Notes: a model not told the origin generated them from the sequence alone. 64,000 bases of DNA from Corticium candelabrum (GCF_963422355.1 NC_085103.1:2567731-2631730), one strand, 5' to 3'; counted from the first letter of the stretch, positions 49,636 to 61,940 are shown. A program made the numbers and translations.

Positions 49636-50900
49636 ATGGAGTTGCCCGAGTTTCCTCAGACGCTATGCCCTAAGCACAGTAAGCTGCAAGACTTGCTTGT
49701 AATTTTGTGCTTCATGATGGGTCGTTGTGTTGTAGATACGGTTTGTTTCTTGAAGACAGGCGTCAAACCGGGGCCAAATCGGGGACGCAGTTTCTACATC
49801 TGCTTGAAGGACAGAGATTGCAAGTTTTTTTCTAGCGCCAAGTAAGTGACAACTAGGTCTCAACATCTGTTGCAACGATTTCTCCGACTGCACTCTCTGT
49901 CACTAGAACGCCTAGAATTTGCATTTTTAAATTTTTTACACAGTTTCGTATTTCCATAAGGCCCCTCCAATACTAGCTGTATGGTATCCGTAGGCGCCTC
50001 GCGTTGGTGCGTAACACGTCCAATGGAGTTTTCTGACTGTACTGAAATGCCGCGCCCTAACTAGCCTAGACAATACGTATTTGTTGAAACCCTGATATGG
50101 AACTAAACATGCAAACTTCCTTAGGTAACTAAGGGCGCGTTCGACTGCCCTCTTCTGGAAGAGGCTGGAAGACTGGAACCCAATCGAACGCTTTCCCATT
50201 CTGGAGATTGATTGCGCATGCTCAGTTACAGCACATGTGGATCTCAGGAAAATTGTTGCTAGCGTAAATTGCTCTCTAGAATTGTTTGAGTTACTGCTCT
50301 TGTTTGATGGAGAGCTAGATGATGTATCACAGTATGTGCCATACAGATGTAACATACGAGACTGAGCATGCGTAACCACTCCTCTCGTCCATCATCTTCC
50401 ATTCGGAAGTGGAAGACTGTCAAATCGAAAGCCTCTTCCTTTCTCCCCCCCCCCCCCCTCTTCCTGTTCTGGAAGAGGTTGGAATAGGCCAATCAAACAC
50501 GGTCTAAGCTTAGTTGTCGTTTCGCGTGATTGTCATCAAGACAATTGAAATGTACAGTTTAATTAAGTATGCAGTTCCGTTCCAACGACAGTGGTATGGT
50601 ATATTTGTTGACATATAAATTAATACAGCACAGTGTAGTAAGAATTGATCATACTGTAGTATATGGGACAATAGTTGACAAGTGGCATTCAGCTCCTGAA
50701 GGTGTTTCTTGGTTGTCAAGTACAATCCCTAGCTACAATAAAGTATGGAGCAACGTAACTTCCTGAGGCTTTATCGTCCTCGTTTGGTCACTTGCACAAA
50801 TCGTTCTGTAGTCGGACACGGAAACAATTTTTTGAAGTAGGTCTTATAATGAAACGTGGTCGTGGGGAGGGAGAAATTTGAGGTTCGTGGGTAGACATGG

Positions 50901-50932
<32 letters not shown>

Positions 50933-51663
50933 GTGGAATATAAGGCAAAATCTTTGGTCAGACATCATGCTTGACTCGACGTTTTACATTCTAGGCATTC
51001 ATTTTTATTTGATTTCACACTTCTTGTAATTATCGACATCAACATTTAGTTCAATTTCTTATTTGTTGCATTATATTCATTACTGTATTTATTTGCTGTC
51101 AAAATATAAACATGAAATTTGGCTTGTTTGCTGTTGTGCTGTTCAGTGTTGCATTGTTATTGATCATGATGACAACGGATGTTGTCGTGGAGGTTACAAT
51201 TCATTGTAACTAAAATGTTATTATATGTTAGTTAATTAAGCAGCAAGGCCGGTAACGTATTACTATAATGGCATGAACTGATCAACAGATGAGCAAGCTA
51301 AACAAGAGCATGTTGTTGTTCAACAAACAACTTAGTTACCGGCACGTGGTTTGTTCTATTCCACTGCAGCTTGTGCAATAAATGGTGCTTGAGGCAATAA
51401 ATATGATATTGCTCTAAAATGTCATTTTGCACTCACACATCTGGAGATCATCAACTCTTTTAGATCTTGCCTGCTGCTTCCGTCAGTTGTCTGGACTTTT
51501 AGGTCGCTCGTTGATTCCCTACCATCCATGCAATAACTAATTATGCCTTGAACAATCATTTACGTATGTCCGATCAAAGCAAAATTGTTGTCTGTCATGT
51601 ACACCAGTTGGTCAGTCAAACCGATGACCAACCGTTATATTCCACTCTGAGATATATTTTATA

Positions 51664-51715
<52 letters not shown>

Positions 51716-54700
51716 CCTCTATTCTACTATAGTTTCCCAACCCCAACCCCAACACAACTATCTCAAATTAACCCAAGAATATCTTTACTACTGTCCCATG
51801 ACCATACCCCAGCACAAGGGGAGGAAATCGTGAGTAGTCGAGCACGATCTCTCAAGTTGGAAAGCTCCTTCAACTAAGAGCAAAGAGTATCATTCAGCAA
51901 GCGTCGCAGTTGTTTTTGAGTAGAAGAAGCATCATCGATGTCAGGGCAGTTACTGGATAACATAGTATGGAGATTATGTTTTGCCTCTGACTCCCCTGGA
52001 AATACAAGCATTTCAGACATATACGAAAAAGCGTCACCATTTTATTTCTGTTGTGCAACCCGGATTAGAAGCCTCACTATGCTCGGCAATTAGTTTCTGG
52101 CCGCTGTTTGCAGGATTTTTTGTCTCAGATCAAGACAAAATTTGCGCATGCGCAGTATAATGACTGGGTACACCCTACTAAGTCCAAAGAAAGAGTGAAG
52201 AAGTATGGGAAATAGTAAAAAATTTACTTTATTATTGCCTTACTTGTTGTTTGTTGTCTATCTTTGATACAGACATCGAGAAAGCGAAGTGAAGTCATGT
52301 TAGCAGATTTGAAATGGACCTAAAATCTTCACACCATTGAAATCTATTTGGTGGGTGTAGCCTAATGATCATATTAATGTCTGACCTCTTAACTCACGAT
52401 TTCGCCTTGAGACTCACTTTTTACTGGCATATTTAATGATTTGCACCCAATTCTCACGATTGTCAGTCGCTTTGTGTAGCCCTGTCTTCTGGATATAGCA
52501 GATTTTTTGAACTAGACTCTTATACGACTCTGCTTGCTTGTACCAGGGCTATCCGGCGGGGTATGCAGTAAAAGTAACGTTTGGAAGTTCGAGGCGAAGC
52601 CTTCGCAAGCACACAGAAAGGTAAAGCGACGAACACATAGACCAGAGCTGTATGCTTTGATGTAGGCTGTTAACCACGCCTACTTTGGACACATTTAATG
52701 GGCGTAGTTATTTACAAATATGGTCTCGCTATTTGGTGCGAACAAATGTTGTGAGGTCTGTAATGACCACCCTCCTGTGTCAAACTTTGAAGAAACTAAT
52801 GTATTTTTGGTTTTCTTGGAGTGGTCTTCAAGAAGTATATTTAGAATTTGACGCGGGTGGTTATTATTATTATTATGTTTATGCTGCACCTACCAAATAA
52901 ATTTTGATGGTATTTAATTCTAAAGACAAAATATGCAGCATTTCAGGTCCATTTCAAATCTACTAAATTGATTTGACTTAACTGTTTCTATATCTGTACC
53001 AAAGATAAACAAACACAACAAGTACGGCCATAATCATTAATAAAAAGAAGTTTTACTATTTGAATTTCTTACAATTTTTCACTCTTTCCTTCGACTTGTA
53101 CTTTCTACATAGGATAGTATTCGTGATTGTACTGGCCATGCATAATTTTTCTTGATCTGAGACAAAAATGCAGTCAGCGACCAGAAACTAATATATTTCT
53201 TGGAGTCGCCTAACTTGTGTGTTATTTAGAGACATTCAGCCAGTGACCTGTCCTAATCTAAATCACAGCAGTACTGTTGTACTGCAGTTTATAAAGAAAG
53301 ACAAGTAAGAAGGTTATATATTGTACTTATGGTTCTACTTTATCGCTGTCTTGTATGATTCATAGACTATTGTACCAGTGCTCTGAGGCTGTAAATGGTG
53401 AATGGTGTGGGCGGCAAGTTCTAAAGGCAAGTGCTATACATGAATAAACTATAGCTGTTAAGATATCTTTATGGAAAAGCGCAAGCGGAAACTACAACTT
53501 TAAAATTAGTAATTCAGAGTCAGTTGTTTGTGAACAAATAAGGAATTTGATTTTTGAGCTAACTGAATGGTTGGGATTATTGTAGAGTAGACAATGTAAT
53601 GTTATTATTGGTGTACTGGTTAAGTGCTGGTATATAGGTCTTGTACATATGGGGATGTCTCCAGCACATCTTTATCACAGACTCTAGCTGAATCGGTTAG
53701 TTGAATCTGATGGTGTTTATAGAAGACAACAAGTTGGCAGTGTTTTTTGAAATTATGCAGTTCAGATACACATGTAATTGTAGCCTCAAACTTCTAGACC
53801 AGAGAGCAAGCGAAGTGTGTGTGTCTCTAGTTTAGACTAAAACGATACTAAATTGATTTCAAAAGTGCTTATCAAATCAAAAACCTAGGCATTTGTCTAA
53901 CATCCTAGTAGCTGTAGGGTTGTTTACCTAGTTCAATAATGTGATGGAGATATGTGCGCTTTTGCATTACACAAACGTTTCATTTGTAAATGTCATGGGA
54001 TCTCAAACAAAGGAGAGACGCCTGCAGCGACCACTCTTTGATTCTGCAGCAGTTGCCGAACAGTAGCTAGTCTAACCACCAGTTGTCAAAGGTGATGGTC
54101 TACCGACGCTGCTGTGCATGTCCTGTCACCGTAAGCTTGAAAAGATTGAAGAACTGATGCTGGAACTAAAACTAAGTCATGTGCGTGCACCATAGTCTCT
54201 AATCACAACTCTGGCAAGGAGGATTTCACACGTGTAATCAAGGTTACTTTACTTAGCATAACCAATTATTACTGCTAAATCAATCAGAATATAGAGCCAA
54301 CATTCCGGATCTAAGACACTGATTGGCTTATAAGGCTTTTTCTGAGACCTTTTTGGTCCAGACTAGAGTTGTGTGCTCTTTAGTCTGGAAGTTCAAAGCT
54401 CATGTATGTTATTTGGATGCTATGGTACAGTACATGTACATGCAAATAGTCAATAATGGAAAGTTTTTCCAATGCATAGCTATTGGGTTCCTATTGTAAT
54501 AGTATTCTTGCTTAAGGCTTTAGTTATTGTACAGATCATGCATGAACCAGGATAGATGGTGTCAACCAGTTGTAGAAGGACCAGAATGCACATAATTTGA
54601 ACTATTTTTCAAATGCTAATGTTTGATTGAATACTTAAATGTTTTGTTTCTTCTTATAGCAAGTACAGCTACAAGAAAAAGAGAACTCATCACCATCAGA

Positions 54701-57700
54701 TAGCGAGGCTAGTTCAATACTCACAGGATGGATTGTGTTGAAGTTGTAGAAGGACCAGCATGCACATAATTTAAACTACCATTTTTTCAAATGCTAATGT
54801 TTGATTGAGTACTTAATTTTTTGTTTCTTATAGCAAGTAAAGCTACAAGATAAAGGTAACTCGTCACTATCAGATAACGAGGCTAGATCAATGCTCAAAT
54901 TTTGAAAACCAAAATATATTAACCATTCTATTTTTTCTATAGGAATCTGGAGGCAAGAAAACTTTACTCCAACAAGGCTTAGGCAGCAAACCTACAGCAA
55001 CCCCTTTCCAACAACAACACGGATCACCCTTTGCTGACAAAGACCTTAACGTTGATGGTATGTAATTGTTCTTCATTCTGTTTAGTAACACATGATTTGT
55101 GGTTATATATTCTATTTTGTTAGAAGAGGTTGTTGTCACAAATCAAGAGTCTTTTTCTAGCAAGGCTGTTAACGAAACACCTAGTGGGATGGCAATTTCA
55201 TGTGAGCCAGTTGTGTCGGAGACATTGCATTGTGCGACACTTTGAAAATGCATATAATTGTGTAGGTGTTGACGATGACATTTCTCAATCTCAGTCTGTT
55301 CTACAAAAGATTGAAGCTTCTAAGGAAGTCCAGGTGAGTAATACGATGTTGTGTAGTTACTTCTCTACATCAGACATAACCAGTGACGCGGGACTGGGCC
55401 CTGGACATCTTACTGGCAACTAGTATAACAAGTAGCCCACTGAACTAATGCTTTAGAACAACCTTCTGATTCTTATGTTATTGGCTTGGATAATAAAATT
55501 TACCAATTGTTGCTTTAGGCTTCTACAATGCCAACTAATTTATTGCACAATAGTCAAGCACTAGTTTGCAAGGACAAAGAGCCGCTGGCCGAAAAACATG
55601 TTTTGGAGAAGACTGCATGCATTGATGGTAAGAACAAAATTCACCTGCTGAAGCTTCTTTGCTTTGACATGTCTGTTTAGCAATATCGTTGTTGTATTTA
55701 TATCATTTTATTGAATGGTAGAATAAATTGCTATTGCAGTGCAAATCTGGTTAATTTCTAAACGTTTCTGATGTATCAACGTTATTTATGGGATTGCTGC
55801 TTTCATTAAGTGAGAACTAACAGGCTGTCTTGTTTTATTCAGTGGAAGTTGATAAAGGCAAGGTGCAGTCAGAACAATGGAAACCTTTTCAGCCCATGTT
55901 AGTTCGAGGCAACAGTACATGTATGTGGGGTGACATTCGATAAACATTGAGATAATTTTGATCTTGTTTATATTTACTAGCTACTACAACATCTGCTGTT
56001 CATCAGCCTGCGAGAGGTACACGAAAACTTACGATTAACTTTTGCTGTGATGTTTGACAGACAATTATTTATGATATTGTTGACAACATTTTGGGCCACT
56101 CTAAATAAATGTTTGTGCCCCAAAATAAATCTATTTGGTGCATGTGGGTGGTTATTATTATCTTAATTAATATTAGTTCGACTTAGTTGCATTCATTGAA
56201 TAGAAACTTTGTATCTGCACATTTTAGTAAATTCGATCACACTCCCTTGACACTATATTTGCATCAGAAAAGTCCATCAACTTTATCCAGCGGTAACACA
56301 TAATTTTAGAGTAAACAATGAGCAATGCAACAGCACATATCAGTTGCCTGCAGAAAGCATGTTTCTATGCACATCTATTTTGAACTCACTAACAGCATAC
56401 ATGAATTTAGGGTGATGTTCTTAAATCTTTTGTCAATATGCATTTAACTTGCATTTCTTTTTCTAGTTCAGTATGTCCATCCTGCCTATGCAGCTTACCA
56501 AGATCAACAACGTCGACTTTATGGTGGAAAAATGACTGATGTTCGCATGCTGCAAGTGAAACAAATCACTGCAGGAGCAATCAAAGATCTTTTCCAGTTA
56601 CACAAAGCAGTTGTGCTGTCTTCCTTTATCTTAATTGTTTAATTTTTGTTATTTTAGTTCATTGGAAACTTGTCCTACAGAAGAGGTGGGCGATCCAGCT
56701 GGCCTCACAGTTCCTTTGATGAAACATCAAAGGGAGGCTTTGGCCTGGTTGGTATGGAGGGAGAAACAGACACCGCCAAGTGGAATTCTTGGTAATCAGA
56801 CATGTTTTATCTCCTTTTGATTTGCTCACACTTTTGTACTATTTGTTCTTTTTGGAATTTTATTTTGTGACTGTTATCAAAATTTATAGAACCATGCCAG
56901 GTAGTAGAAATTGATCTAGAATAGTCAAAATTGGCAACAGATCGAGGGTTTATCAGGTATTTTAGTAGAGTAAAGTAACGGCAATCTTGAATCGTATTTG
57001 GTCTAGTCTCGCGTAGCCAGCCCCTCCCCTTTTTGTCATCCGGACGGTGGAGAAGGGTCTTCGTCTGGTATAATTTTTTATGTTTGCAGTTGTCATGTTG
57101 CCGTATCATTGATAAACTATGAATAGTGCGGTAAGCTCAGTGATCATTTATAGTAGTCAGGTGACCTTGGCTACTTGGCTAATTACTGATGGGAACCCTG
57201 TAGAATTCTAGAGCTCATTGTTACTTGTTTTCAGTTCAGTTCTCTGTGAGAACATCACCTTTGATCAAGCTGGTAAACGTTTTGGCAAAAGGAAGTGCCA
57301 CCAGAGCGAAAAAATCCTGCGGTTCTAACTCCATTCAACTGTAAGAGGGAGGGGCTGGCTACAGCTGGTTAGAATGAGATCAACATATCTTTTCGCTCTG
57401 GTGATGCTTTCTTTGCCAGAACGCATACCAGCTTGGTGAAAAGTGTTGTTCTTACAGAAAACTGGTTTGTAAACAATACATGACGAGTTTTGCAATTCTA
57501 CAGTGTTCCTACTGTAAACCAAGAAATTCTTGGTATCATAAAAATTTCAGTGCCTCCTGAATATTCCATTTCGGTAGCGATCAATTTTCGGTGCATGGAC
57601 ATCGAAGTCGTCGAATGCTTGAAACTCCTGTGTGGATGCACAGAATATCTCTAGAGTACCTAGTAGTTGACAACTAGTAGACGTTAGTAGTATGATTGTG

Positions 57701-60700
57701 CAATTGTGCTCAGCACAGTTGGTGTGTACAGCACAGCTGGTGTGTACAGTACAGCAGTTCCTGTACTACTAGTTATATAACTAGTAGTAGATATAATTGC
57801 AGACATCACAACTTTGAGTAGGTGTGAGTGAGTGCGCATGCTACTACGTATTACATGCGTGTGTTGTTGAATTGCCCAGCTCTAGCAAGTGTGCGGGATG
57901 ACAAGCCTTCTCAAATGGCTAGGGAAGACAAATCCAACTCTAAGAGGCGAGTTACCAATACCAAGAACTGCCAGCCTTCCAGACCCCAACGTTGAGGAGA
58001 TTGAAACTGACGTGGTGGCATGAGCCTCAGCAAATGCAGAGATTGATGCTTCTACTGTATGTGTGAGACTGTCGCAAAGCAAGAGCAAAGAATTTGTTTA
58101 CAGTATCGCCTCTGAACTGCATACAAGTATGGCGAAGTACGCTGATTTGCATGGGCTGCAAGCAGCCTCGAGGCAATTTTCATCCAAATTTGGGCATAGA
58201 GTCTTGTATATGACGATATCGTGTTTTCAGACATTGCTGCTGGCTTCTTACACAAAATTTAAGTAGATAGTTATTTTCAGTACCTCATAAGTCATACCAG
58301 AATTATCGAAAATAAATCGCCACTGGTTTACAGTATCTGTAATTAGACAACGTCATCTGACTACTATAAATGACCACTTAGCTCACCACGGTATTCACCG
58401 TTTATCGGTGGAGCAGCAACACAAAGGAACTTTACCAGACTCTTTCCCACCGTCTGGATGTCAAAAAGGGGATGGGCAGACTATGCGAGACTAAATTAGG
58501 TTTGGCTCGGTTTGCATGCAGTAATGTATAACATTGTTGTCAAAACAAATGAAATAATACAGGAGATATGGCCAAGTTGCAAGCTAGGAATGAAACTAAA
58601 GGTGATCTTTAGAGAATCTGTTTATTGCTACAAGTTTGCAGATTGCAGCAGCTTTGCAGTGAATGTTGTACCATGCTTGTTTGTTACATCTCAAGAGTTG
58701 GTGTATTTATTTATTTTTTCATGAATTGTAATATTGTCAATTACTAAGGGTTGTGATGTCATCTTAGATCTATGATGTCAGATCGTTGCCAATTAATGGT
58801 AGAACCTGTATTTTTAATAGCTTACATTATTTTTATTTTTATGGCTACATGATCGAAATGTTTCTATGGAGTGTCCGTATAGCGATGTACTGCTCTATAT
58901 CTATAGTGTAACGCAAGTATTAACTGTTTCAGCTGATGATATGGGCTTAGGCAAGACACTAACAATGATCTCTCTTATGATGAAGGACAATGAGACACAT
59001 CGTGTCAGTGATGAACGTCAACACAAAGGTAAGACAAATGGATTGTGAATTGTTTTTTACCATATGCAATGCATATGTCCAGTACAGGCATATCATTAAT
59101 AACTTTTTAAGCATGGAAAGGCATGTTGCACGGTGAGGTCATCATGCTGCTATTGCAGCTGTAGCATGAGATTTTTCTTTATAATACAAATCAGACAAGC
59201 AAATGCTTTACAATCAATTTAAGTTTTGAGAGCAAGAACTACTATGATTTGGTTTATGCATGGATTTTATTGTGTTTACGGTGTTTTTGCTGCAATATAT
59301 GTATGCTGTTATAGAGTTATTGGCAACTAATGCCACTCTAGTTGTGTGCCCTGCTTCTGTTGTAATGCAGTGGCAGAAAGAGATCGAGCAACGAGTTCAA
59401 TATGGCAGACTGTCTGTGTATGTCCATCATGGTTCAAGCAGATGCAGACATCCAGAATGGTCAGTTTATTCTCAATGTAGCAGATGGGTTGATGATTTCT
59501 AAAGTAGTTAATGTTGCATGTCAGTGCTTTACTAATATTTTGGTAGTTTTTTTCTGTCATACTAATTATAATTAGTTAACCTACTAGTTGATTAGTCTTG
59601 CGCAGACAGCCCATCCCTCCTTATGACTTTCGTTGGCAGGGAGAGGGTCTGGTAAGATTCCATTGATGTTTCGGTTCTGCTGCCCCCAGCATTCCATGTG
59701 GCATAAAGACATAACAATGATCTGTTAATTGAGATAAGCGAGCAACTGATGGGAACGCACTACCAATTAGTATCCGCATGTACAGCAAAATTTTCGTTTC
59801 TGTTTCTTATGCAGGTACTGCTGGACTTTGTTCTTGTTCTAGGCGAGTTCATTTGCTTTCACAGGTTGCCTGGCTGCCTGCTCTAGGCATGGTAGAGAAG
59901 CACGCAGGTTGTCTTCTTGTACGACAACATTGCATGGCAGGCGAGTTGTTCTTTGCAAAATTGCATAGAGGCTCATTTGGACGGTATGCAGCTGCAGCAT
60001 TCGATCTAACAACAGGACGAGCAGCTTCTAGCTGTTTCTACCTCTGTATGTCCACTTGATTGGCTTCTGTACTGTTACGTTTGGAAGTTGGGTGATCATG
60101 CACTTAGAATTTTTGTAAGTGAGATGTCTTTCTTGTTATGCACATGCTAGTTGTTGAATACTGTTGGTTCCCAAAGAACAACTCACCTGCCAATGTTGTA
60201 CAAGAAGATGTACGACCTGCACACTTTTCCTACCATGCCTAGAGCAGGCAGCCACACAACCTGTGAGAGCAAACAAAGTCCAGCAGCACCTGCAGCAGAA
60301 ACAGAAGCGAAAACTTCACTGTACATGCGGATACTAATTAGTAGTGTGTTTTCATTAGTTACTTGCTTATCTCAATTAACAGATCATTGTTATGTCTTTA
60401 TGCCCCATGGAATGCTGGGATTGGCAGAACCAAGACATCAACGTATCCTTACCAGACCCTCTCCCTGCCAAAGGAAGTCAAAAAGGGGAGGGGTTGGCTG
60501 CACGAGACTACTAGTTAATGCCCATGTTTACTGTATGATTCAAGGTTAAAGGGGCGCGTGCACTCATGCTGGTGCATGCACATTTCATCGCGTTTGAATT
60601 AGTTGTAATTCGCACTGAAGGCAAAGTTGACTGAAAAATTCTTTCTATAGTCTGAATTGGAAGGATCAAGACATTGCAGTAAGAGGTTGCAGGTTGTCTC

Positions 60701-61940
60701 TACTACAATAGATAGGTCTTCTAGGTATAGTGGTTGGAAATTTTTGTCTAGCATCTCAATTCTGCATTGCTACACTGCATTTTTGGTGAAATTCGCCAAC
60801 CAATTGGCACTTTAGGTCATACTGGGTTTCTTGCTTTATGCACATGACCCAGAAAGCACACTTGAATTTGTAAATAGCACCTCCTCAAGTCATGGCTTCT
60901 TCTGAGTAAGCAAGCGCTCTCAGTTCACACTGAGCATCGAAAATTTACACTGCTGCTGTTCCTGTCAATCAATGCCTGAATAGACAGTCTTGCAGTAGTA
61001 GTTTTATCTGTTGATTTTTGTGCTTACGCAATCTATGAACAGCACTAGTAAGGGCTTGCTGGCAATCAAAATGGATCATCTTGCCAGGGCATTGCAAGAA
61101 ATATGGTACATGCCATAGCTACAACGCAAGAGCTATGCCACTTGAGATCGGCTCAAGAGTGCATGTGAAAATGTGAGTGTGCCCCTTTAATAACCTTGTT
61201 GGTATAGGCTTGGGACTTTGCAGGCAGCAGGGTTTTGTCTCGTTTCTATTCTAGGTTACTGGCCACCATTTTAGAGCACAAATGGAATTAGAAATTAATT
61301 AAGTTAGATTATTTTTCTAGATCCAGTTTTAAGTGCAAACAATTAAATTCACTGCTATAAACTATTAATTAAATGGTTGGTGCAACATCCTTCTCAAATA
61401 TTAGGTTACACCTTTCAAGGAGAATAGAATGCCAATTTAAATGAACGACATATATTTCAAACCAACATCTAATGCCGATTTTCAAAGCAGAAAATGCAGT
61501 GCTACACAATCTTGGAAATTGTTGCTGGTCATTTTGTACATTTTGACGTTTTGCATTAGACATTTAATTTGTATTCTTTTGTTCTTCTGAGCCTCTTGTT
61601 TGGTGGTGTCAGTACTATTGGATTCTGATTTTGTTTAGGCTAACACGTTATGATGTGGTCATTACATCCTACTCTATACTTAATGTTGAAGGACAGAATG
61701 CTATTATTGCTGAAAAGGAAAGTGCAGAAGAGAGAGGAGAGGTTTAGCACACGATTAGGCTATATTGATTCACTTACTTAAACAATGTTTAGGAAGTGAA
61801 AGAAATGAAGAAGGGAAGAAGAAAGACAGATCATTGCTGCATCCCAAAGCTTTACTGGAGAAGAGTTATTTTGGATGAAGGGCACACAATTAAGAACCAT
61901 AAGACATCAACAGCAATTGCAGCTTGCAGCTTGGAAGCAG
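49636..61940 (+). CDS. TTF2: Transcription termination factor 2-like SNF2 ATPase (3' part outside)
   Basis: SNF2 ATPase whose family releases RNA polymerase II from DNA. Supported exons: 49636-49678, 49736-49841, 53230-53304, 53366-53426, 54943-55057, 55124-55201, 55266-55333, 55519-55627, 55843-55920, 55981-56016, 56467-56609, about 56657-56791, 58933-59028, 59315-59459, 61639-61741, 61793-61940. The first exons give a GRF zinc finger ([24 protein letters not shown]) and a second Cys motif ([17 protein letters not shown]). Low-complexity spacer exons follow, then the ATPase: [57 protein letters not shown] and [12 protein letters not shown]. The helicase C-terminal half is not in the window. 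The 57-bp intron 49679-49735 has no stop and keeps frame if retained. The donor after 53426 reads GC. The 54.6-54.9 kb exons and the join before 56657 are uncertain. Confidence 0.88.
50137..50505. mobile_element. TIR element related to 30498-30700
   Basis: Left end GGGCGCGTTCGACTGCCCTC and right end whose complement is CCGTGTTTGATTGGCCTATT. Several CTTCTGGAAGAGG segments pair inside. Related copy at 30.5 kb. hAT-like ends are possible; I could not define the target duplication. Confidence 0.6.
50783..50900. repeat. Second copy of the dinucleotide-tailed repeat (inverted)
   Basis: Complement of 12858-12975: GTTTGGTCACTTGCACAAAT, then GTCGGACACGGAAAC, then AACGTGGTCGTGGGGAGG. Here the tail is (TA)n at 50902-50929 instead of (TG)n. 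Confidence 0.8.
50931..51648. mobile_element. Element with GAGTGGAATATAA ends inside a (TA)n tract
   Basis: Left end GAGTGGAATATAAGG and right end GTTATATTCCACTC are inverted. (TA)n tracts touch both sides (50902-50929 and about 51660-51713). About 720 bp, no coding capacity. It looks like an insertion into a TA microsatellite, though the tract could also have grown from the target duplication. Confidence 0.65.
51656..51713. repeat. (TA)n microsatellite
   Basis: About 50 bp of TA, imperfect at its left edge. Right-hand partner of the 28-bp (TA)n at 50902-50929. Confidence 0.95.
51765..52023 (-). pseudogene. Decayed coding fragment, probably from a retroelement
   Basis: The minus strand reads about 85 codons with one stop: [31 protein letters not shown], then after a [21 protein letters not shown] and CAGVWSW. 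The pattern RDRARLLxxSxPxAGxW is familiar from the region that follows reverse transcriptase in some non-LTR elements of invertebrates and plants. No start, end or neighbouring RT is present. Called a fossil fragment on inference. Confidence 0.45.
52093..53188. mobile_element. TA-flanked foldback element, about 250-bp arms
   Basis: Ends GTTTCTGGCCGCTG and, inverted, GTTTCTGGTCGCTG, with TA at 52091-52092 and 53189-53190. The arms pair for about 250 bp through GTCTCAGATCAAGA, CTTGTTGT..TTTATC blocks and AGATTTGAAATGGACCT. About 1.1 kb. Lies in a TTF2 intron. Confidence 0.8.
53781..54412. mobile_element. TIR element, orientation B (partner at 9.7 kb)
   Basis: Begins AGCCTCAAACTTCTAGACCA and ends GGTCCAGACTAGAGTTGTGT plus AGTCTGGAAGTTCAAAGCTC. 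It has inverted ends of about 50 bp and matches the 9748-10415 element in opposite orientation. Lies in a TTF2 intron. Confidence 0.75.
54561..54900 (+). repeat. 174-bp tandem duplication containing a possible TTF2 exon
   Basis: Two units offset by 174 bp both hold GTTGTAGAAGGACCAG, a pyrimidine tract with TTATAG acceptor (54659 and 54833), and an open segment CAAGTA(C/A)AGCTACAAGA. The predicted peptides are [19 protein letters not shown] and [19 protein letters not shown]. Neither unit has a convincing donor that joins in phase to the next exon at 54943, so exon use is unclear. Confidence 0.7.
57006..58491. mobile_element. TA-flanked long-TIR element, family GTCTCGC, full copy
   Basis: The left arm GTCTCGCGTAGCCAGCCCCT and right arm (complement GTCTCGCATAGTCTGCCCAT) pair for about 65 bp, on through CATCCGGACGGTGG. 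TA stands at 57004-57005 and 58492-58493. Inside, 57262-57330 and 57355-57435 form another inverted pair (CCAGAGCGAAAA with TTTTCGCTCTGG). About 1.49 kb without a transposase frame. Sits in the TTF2 intron between exons ending at 56791 and starting at 58933. Confidence 0.85.
59595..60508. mobile_element. TA-flanked foldback element, family GTCTCGC, short copy
   Basis: Ends pair like the 57.0-kb copy (GTCTTGCGCAGACAGCCCAT against complement GTCTCGTGCAGCCAACCCCT), with TA at 59593-59594 and 60509-60510. Inside, 59799-59945 and 60190-60305 are long inverted arms (CTGCTCTAGGCATGGTAG with CTACCATGCCTAGAGCAG). Open frames across these arms are artefacts of the palindrome. Confidence 0.85.
60550..61186. 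mobile_element. TTAA-flanked element, ends AGGGGC
   Basis: Ends AGGGGCGCGTGCACTC and, inverted, AGGGGCACACTCAC. TTAA stands immediately outside both (60546-60549 and 61187-61190). About 640 bp, no coding capacity. It shares the AGGGG start and TTAA flank with the 36.8-kb element but not the interior. It lies 36 bp after the previous element, in the same TTF2 intron. Confidence 0.75.

Noticed and set aside
59778..60549. Two open frames of 93 and 132 codons
   Set aside because: They cover the two arms of one foldback element and are near reverse complements of each other.
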